64,000 nucleotides of DNA, taken from Nothopassalora personata. Taxonomy: Eukaryota > Ascomycota > Dothideomycetes > Mycosphaerellales > Mycosphaerellaceae. The notes under the pieces were generated by a model. The model did not search any database. It had not been told where the DNA came from and was given only the letters and a program-made list of their open reading frames with translations. The stretch is taken from contig CM066294.1 in the NCBI GenBank assembly GCA_033816765.1, forward strand, positions 1,488,001 to 1,552,000. Reading direction: 5' to 3'. Shown piece by piece: positions 60,567 through 64,000 of the stretch (positions are counted from its first letter, which is position 1; every line of letters begins with the position of its first letter). Position numbers and translations under genes: made by a program.

Positions 60567-60867
60567 GGCATGGAATGATGTGTACAATGTGTCCATACGA
60601 AGCGAGGCGTTTGGGTGAGGACAGCTTGAGCGATATAGCTCGCTGAAAAGATTGAAAGGACTGCTGAATAGGCTAAGGTGTCTGGGACGAGAATTGATTG
60701 ATTTGCTGCGCTCAATATAATGAGCGCAAAGCAACGGCTACGCCATATGCATGTAACTTCAGCACTCCAGCCTCTGTGTGAACGCCGAGAGCCATGCCGC
60801 AAACCAGTACCCATTCCGGCTTCATGATTTTGATCGCGAAGAAGTAGCGGTCCTCGCCAGCACACAT
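60567..60867. terminator. Convergent 3' ends of NSE1 and RPS16
   Basis: 301 bp between the two stop codons, necessarily shared by both 3' untranslated regions and polyadenylation sites. AATATAATGAGC near 60713-60724 is an A/T-rich candidate efficiency element. Confidence 0.4.
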
Positions 60868-61671
60868 CTATCTGTAAGACTGTCATAATGTCAGCAGTTG
60901 CTCCATCCACGCACAGCGTTTCATGATTATATCTCACCTTCTGGTACCTGGCACGAGCACCTGGACCACCGAACTTCTTTGGCTCGCAGCGTCTGTTGTC
61001 GGCAACAAGGAGGGTACGGTCGTATGCGACAAGAGCCTGCTTGAGCTGGTTCTTGCTGTGCTCGTCAACGTACTTCTGGTAGTAGGCGATCTGCATGTAA
61101 CGTGTATGGTTAGACACCCGTAATTATTGCTTAAAAGCAGGATTCCAACCGCGAGCTGCGCTGAGAGTATAGTATCCTCTCGTTGCTGTGCTCCGGGATC
61201 TGCAGAGTATGCATGCTGTATGCGGGTGTGAGTGTTTAGGGAGGACGTACGATGCTCTTGGCGATGGCTTGACGGATGGCGTAGACCTGGGAAGTGTGAC
61301 CACCACCACGGACGCGGACGCGGATGTCGACGCCGGCTGTACAGAGAGATGTATTAGTAGGATGTCGTGATATCTTCGTTGCGCCACTGCTTCTGCTCGC
61401 ATGCACACTCATCCCTCTAAGGCGCAGATCCTCCAAGTGTTCCCCAACTTCCTCACTTCCTCCCTGTCTTCATTTCCACTGATAACTCACCAAACTTGTC
61501 CGTTCCGAGGAGGAGGACTGGCTCGTAGACCTTGAATCGCAAGATCTGTGGCTCGACGAGCGAAAGAGGCTTGCCGTTGACCTTGATCAGACCCTTGCCC
61601 TGCTTGCAGTGCGCGACGGCGGTGGCAGTCTTCTTCTTGCCGAAGCACTGGACGCTCTGGACAGTCGACAT
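60868..61671 (-). CDS. RPS16: 40S ribosomal protein S16 (uS9)
   Basis: Exons on the minus strand 61671-61491, 61336-61251, 61090-60938 and 60879-60868 give 143 residues, the normal length. S16 belongs to the small ribosomal subunit head; its C-terminal tail reaches the decoding site. Sequence: [20 protein letters not shown], then [58 protein letters not shown], and the last exon SYR plus stop. Introns of 154, 160 and 58 bp use GTGAGT, GTACGT and GTGAGA donors. The 12-base final exon encoding only Ser-Tyr-Arg is easy to miss. The reading RVRVRGGGH at the second exon start is ordinary. Divergent from the ATS1-like gene. Confidence 0.95.
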
Positions 61672-62020
61672 CTTGGCGGTGTTGGCTAAGTTGACGGGAG
61701 GTTGTCGTGTGTCGTGTCGTGCGCAAATCTGCTGTTGCTGTAGAGGTCAATTTTCCGAGTCGCGCGCCTGCCATTTTGAGATTTGGGGTGGGCCTTGGCA
61801 TAATCAGCCGCAGAACATCGAGATCAGCCGTTAGCGCCCGCTGAGGTCTGACGTATGAGAAGCGACGCAGGACTTGGTCGAAGCTCGTTCAAGTCTTATT
61901 CTTACAACAACATCTATCATCAACAAATTAGTCTCATGACAGCAGTTCAATGAAGCTGTTAAGACTACCATCTTTGTAAGGCCGCACGATTAAGGCGGTG
62001 TCCCGCGATACGTAGATAAG
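61672..62020. promoter_or_regulatory. Shared divergent promoter of RPS16 and the ATS1-like gene
   Basis: 349 bp between the two start codons. It contains TGACGTA (61849-61855), a CRE-like half site, and pyrimidine-rich stretches on the RPS16 side. No further motif can be claimed by eye. Confidence 0.45.
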
Positions 62021-63127
62021 ATGGACTCTCCAAAGCACAAGAACGTCGATTTCTACGCATTTGGCTCGAATGGATCTGGTCAACTGGGCATTGCTCACCG
62101 AGAAGACGTCTATACACCTAAAGCCGTGATCTATGAGTCTGGCATGGACGACACAATCACAGCTGGTGCCAATATCGGCGCACAGAGGATAGCATGCGGT
62201 GGCAATCACGCTGTCATGCTCCTGTTAGACGGCAGTCTTTTCACGACTGGGGACAATAGCGATGGCAAGTGCTTAGAGCAGACGGACGGACGGTGTGATG
62301 CTTGGCACAGACAGACACAGCTTCCTCAAGTCAAATACGTCGCAGCGACGTGGAGTGCTACATTCTTCGTGCTTGCTGATGAACTGAACCAAGTCTTTGT
62401 TGCCGGGTCTGGGAACTCAGGTGAGCTTGGTCTTGGCCAAGACATCACTGTTACCTCAAGCGTGGCCTCGATGCATCTTCCGGCAGGACTAAAGATCGCG
62501 CAGATAGCTGCCGGTATGGGTCACCTCCTGGTAGTCACTGATCAAGGAGAGGTCTGGGGATGGGGCAAAGGCCGGAATGGTCAGCTGGGGACGCCTGCTG
62601 AGAATGTATGGAGTCCGCGAAAGATCGAAGGGGTACCTTGGCCAGCTGCTCATCTTGTCTGTGGTAAAGACTTCACGTGCATTTTCAGTGAACCCTCTAC
62701 GCAAGAGTGCTTGGTCCTCGGTCTTGATCGCAATGATCGTTTTGGCGTCAAAGCCAACACTCCTAACAAAGTTCCTCATTGGAAGCAATTAGGTGCCTCC
62801 TGGGGCAGCGTCTTCGTCCTGTCAGACTCTGGCCAGCTCACCGGTTGGGGCAGGAACGATCATGGACAGCTTCCACCTCCTCATCTGCCACCTTTACAAG
62901 CATTTGCAGCTGGTAGCGAGCACTGCCTCGGTCTGACTCTGAATGGCAAGGTCTTAGCATGGGGATGGGGTGAACATGGCAATTGCGGCGAACATACCGA
63001 CAAGGATGGCGATGTGAAAGGCCGGTACAACAAAATCGACATGCCGCGGTCGGCATGCGCCGTGTTCGCTGGATGCGCAACGTCGTTCATTGTCACGGAG
63101 AAGCAGGACGCGTCTGCTGTCAAGTGA
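62021..63127 (+). CDS. ATS1: RCC1-repeat protein, ATS1-like
   Basis: Single-exon 368-residue protein. RCC1 repeats form a seven-bladed propeller; yeast Ats1 acts with Kti11/Dph3 in tRNA wobble-uridine and diphthamide modification and was found as an alpha-tubulin suppressor. Recognisable blades: YAFGSNGSGQLGI (11-23), VFVAGSGNSGELGLGQ (about 126-141), VWGWGKGRNGQLG (about 179-191), LTGWGRNDHGQL (about 274-285), LAWGWGEHGNCG (about 309-320). The length fits Ats1-type rather than the larger multi-domain RCC1 proteins. The start is the first Met of the frame (AAGATGGAC). Its stop is 51 bp from the stop of RAD9, so the 3' untranslated regions must overlap. Confidence 0.88.
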   Translation: MDSPKHKNVDFYAFGSNGSGQLGIAHREDVYTPKAVIYESGMDDTITAGANIGAQRIACGGNHAVMLLLDGSLFTTGDNSDGKCLEQTDGRCDAWHRQTQLPQVKYVAATWSATFFVLADELNQVFVAGSGNSGELGLGQDITVTSSVASMHLPAGLKIAQIAAGMGHLLVVTDQGEVWGWGKGRNGQLGTPAENVWSPRKIEGVPWPAAHLVCGKDFTCIFSEPSTQECLVLGLDRNDRFGVKANTPNKVPHWKQLGASWGSVFVLSDSGQLTGWGRNDHGQLPPPHLPPLQAFAAGSEHCLGLTLNGKVLAWGWGEHGNCGEHTDKDGDVKGRYNKIDMPRSACAVFAGCATSFIVTEKQDASAVK

Positions 63128-63178
63128 GACCGGTACCACCTTCTGGCATCTGGTACTTGGAACAGCCATCAACACTAT

Positions 63179-64000
63179 TCAGTCGAACATGCCTTGCAGC
63201 TGCATAAATCGGGTCAGCGATCCGAAGGGAACAACGACAAGAGGTCAACGCCACATGCAAGAATACTCACCTGTGACAGACGTTGGGTGGGTGGCATGTT
63301 CGCGGCATCTAGACTCTCTCCGACTTCTCCGTCTTGGCGTATGTCTCGGTTGGTTCGCACGGGCGGTGCTTTCAAATCGCGGATCGTCGGTCTCTGAGAA
63401 CGCATACTTGCGCCAAGATCATTGTTGCCCGCATCCCATCCGAGCATCTCCTCCTCCTCGTCGCGTTCGTGATTGGGAGGTTCCCACATCTGGTCATCAT
63501 CGCCACCAACATCATTTGGAATGAACAAACTGTCCGGGTCGGGATCTTCGTCCATGGAAGTTGTCGGCCGGGCCTGATCTCGAAGCGAGAAGCGCTGAAT
63601 CTGGCTTCCAAGGGGTGGTCGACCAGCATTAGGGCGTGCAGGAGGTAGCATTTCAGATGGAGCTCTGCTGAAACTCTGTGGTGGAACAACGGAGGGTTGG
63701 CGTGATGAACTCCTGATTGAGACGAATTTTGGGGTGGGTGTCGAAGATGCGCTGCGATAGTCGCCTGTAGTCATGAGAGTGAACTCTGAATGTATGCCAA
63801 AATTCTGATAGCTGAATTGCAGCGGCCTGGTTGGGTACGAGAACTGTGTCGAGATCGGACACTTCATCGTCTCGGCATGCGTGACGATAGCACGAAAGTC
63901 CCTAACACTGATGACAATGTGTACATTCTCCTGCATATGAAAGTCCTCAAACTCCCTGGCATCGAGGCCAATAGCCGTTTCGAGCGGTTGCTTCAGCACT
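63179..64000 (-). CDS. RAD9: RAD9 checkpoint clamp subunit (partial, C-terminal part)
   Basis: Exons on the minus strand from beyond 64000 to 63271, then 63199-63179; the 5' part lies outside the window. Rad9 forms the 9-1-1 (Rad9-Rad1-Hus1) PCNA-like ring loaded at DNA damage, with a C-terminal tail that recruits the checkpoint kinase activator. Visible: the end of the clamp fold (ENVHIVISVRDFRAIVTHAE, then PTRPLQFSYQNFGIHSEFTL), followed by a disordered Ser/Pro and acidic tail (SMDEDPDPDSLFIPNDVGG; RDEEEEMLGWD). The last intron is GTGAGT..TTTATGCAG (71 bp); the final exon encodes LQGMFD and stop, the short hydrophobic-acidic end usual for fungal Rad9. Reading through that intron would give an unlikely tail. 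Confidence 0.88.

Noticed and set aside
60377..61117. Reading of RPS16 exon 3 through into intron 3 and beyond
   Set aside because: Splicing at 60937/60880 gives the expected Ser-Tyr-Arg end and the normal protein length.

Overview
The window looks like nuclear DNA of a filamentous ascomycete (Pezizomycotina, probably Dothideomycetes; the class is inference). Supporting evidence: short introns with GTRNGT donors and CTRAC-like branch points, a Con7-type zinc finger gene, fungal NSE1, RPS16, ATS1/RCC1 and RAD9 genes, and chromodomain Ty3/gypsy retrotransposons. About 44 kb of the repeats carry the signature of repeat-induced point mutation (RIP): CpA/TpG are depleted, TpA is enriched, CpG is kept, and Gln and Trp codons have become stops.

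Positions 1 to about 44450 are a pile of nested LTR retrotransposons. From the left they are: a gag relic and LTR piece of one gypsy family (A); a complete but RIP-dead chromovirus (B, 1691-15338, minus, target duplication AGGGA); a second dead chromovirus inside it (C, 5251-11937, minus, target duplication CTAAG); a gypsy family D copy on the plus strand from 16287; inside D, an intact chromovirus E (16845-24246, identical 161-bp LTRs, target duplication AATTA, open gag and pol, no RIP); also inside D, a 2466-bp palindromic dimer of a miniature LTR element (24529-26994, target duplication GTAGG); a RIP-dead Copia element (28777-34960, minus) holding a monomer of the same miniature (31675-33040); a minus-strand D copy (34961-41434) that preserves the empty target sites of E and of the dimer; and further relics to about 44450.

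Positions 44450 to 64000 are ordinary fungal gene space: DBP2 DEAD-box helicase (+), a small unknown gene (-), about 6 kb with no convincing gene, a Con7-type transcription factor (+), a possible MAPEG-like fragment (-), NSE1 (+) convergent with RPS16 (-), which is divergent from an ATS1/RCC1-like gene (+), which is convergent with the 3' part of RAD9 (-, running off the window). The neighbours share no pathway, except that NSE1 and RAD9 both act in genome stability.

The most interesting signal is in the transposons. Four families (B, C, E and the miniature) each carry a 9-10 nt primer-binding site that is the exact reverse complement of a site inside their own LTR, as expected for Tf1/sushi-type self-priming. 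The central junction of the palindromic miniature dimer lies exactly on that 10-mer. The dimer has one target duplication, so it was probably built during reverse transcription and inserted as a unit. The miniature and element E are not RIP-mutated although they sit inside heavily RIPed hosts.
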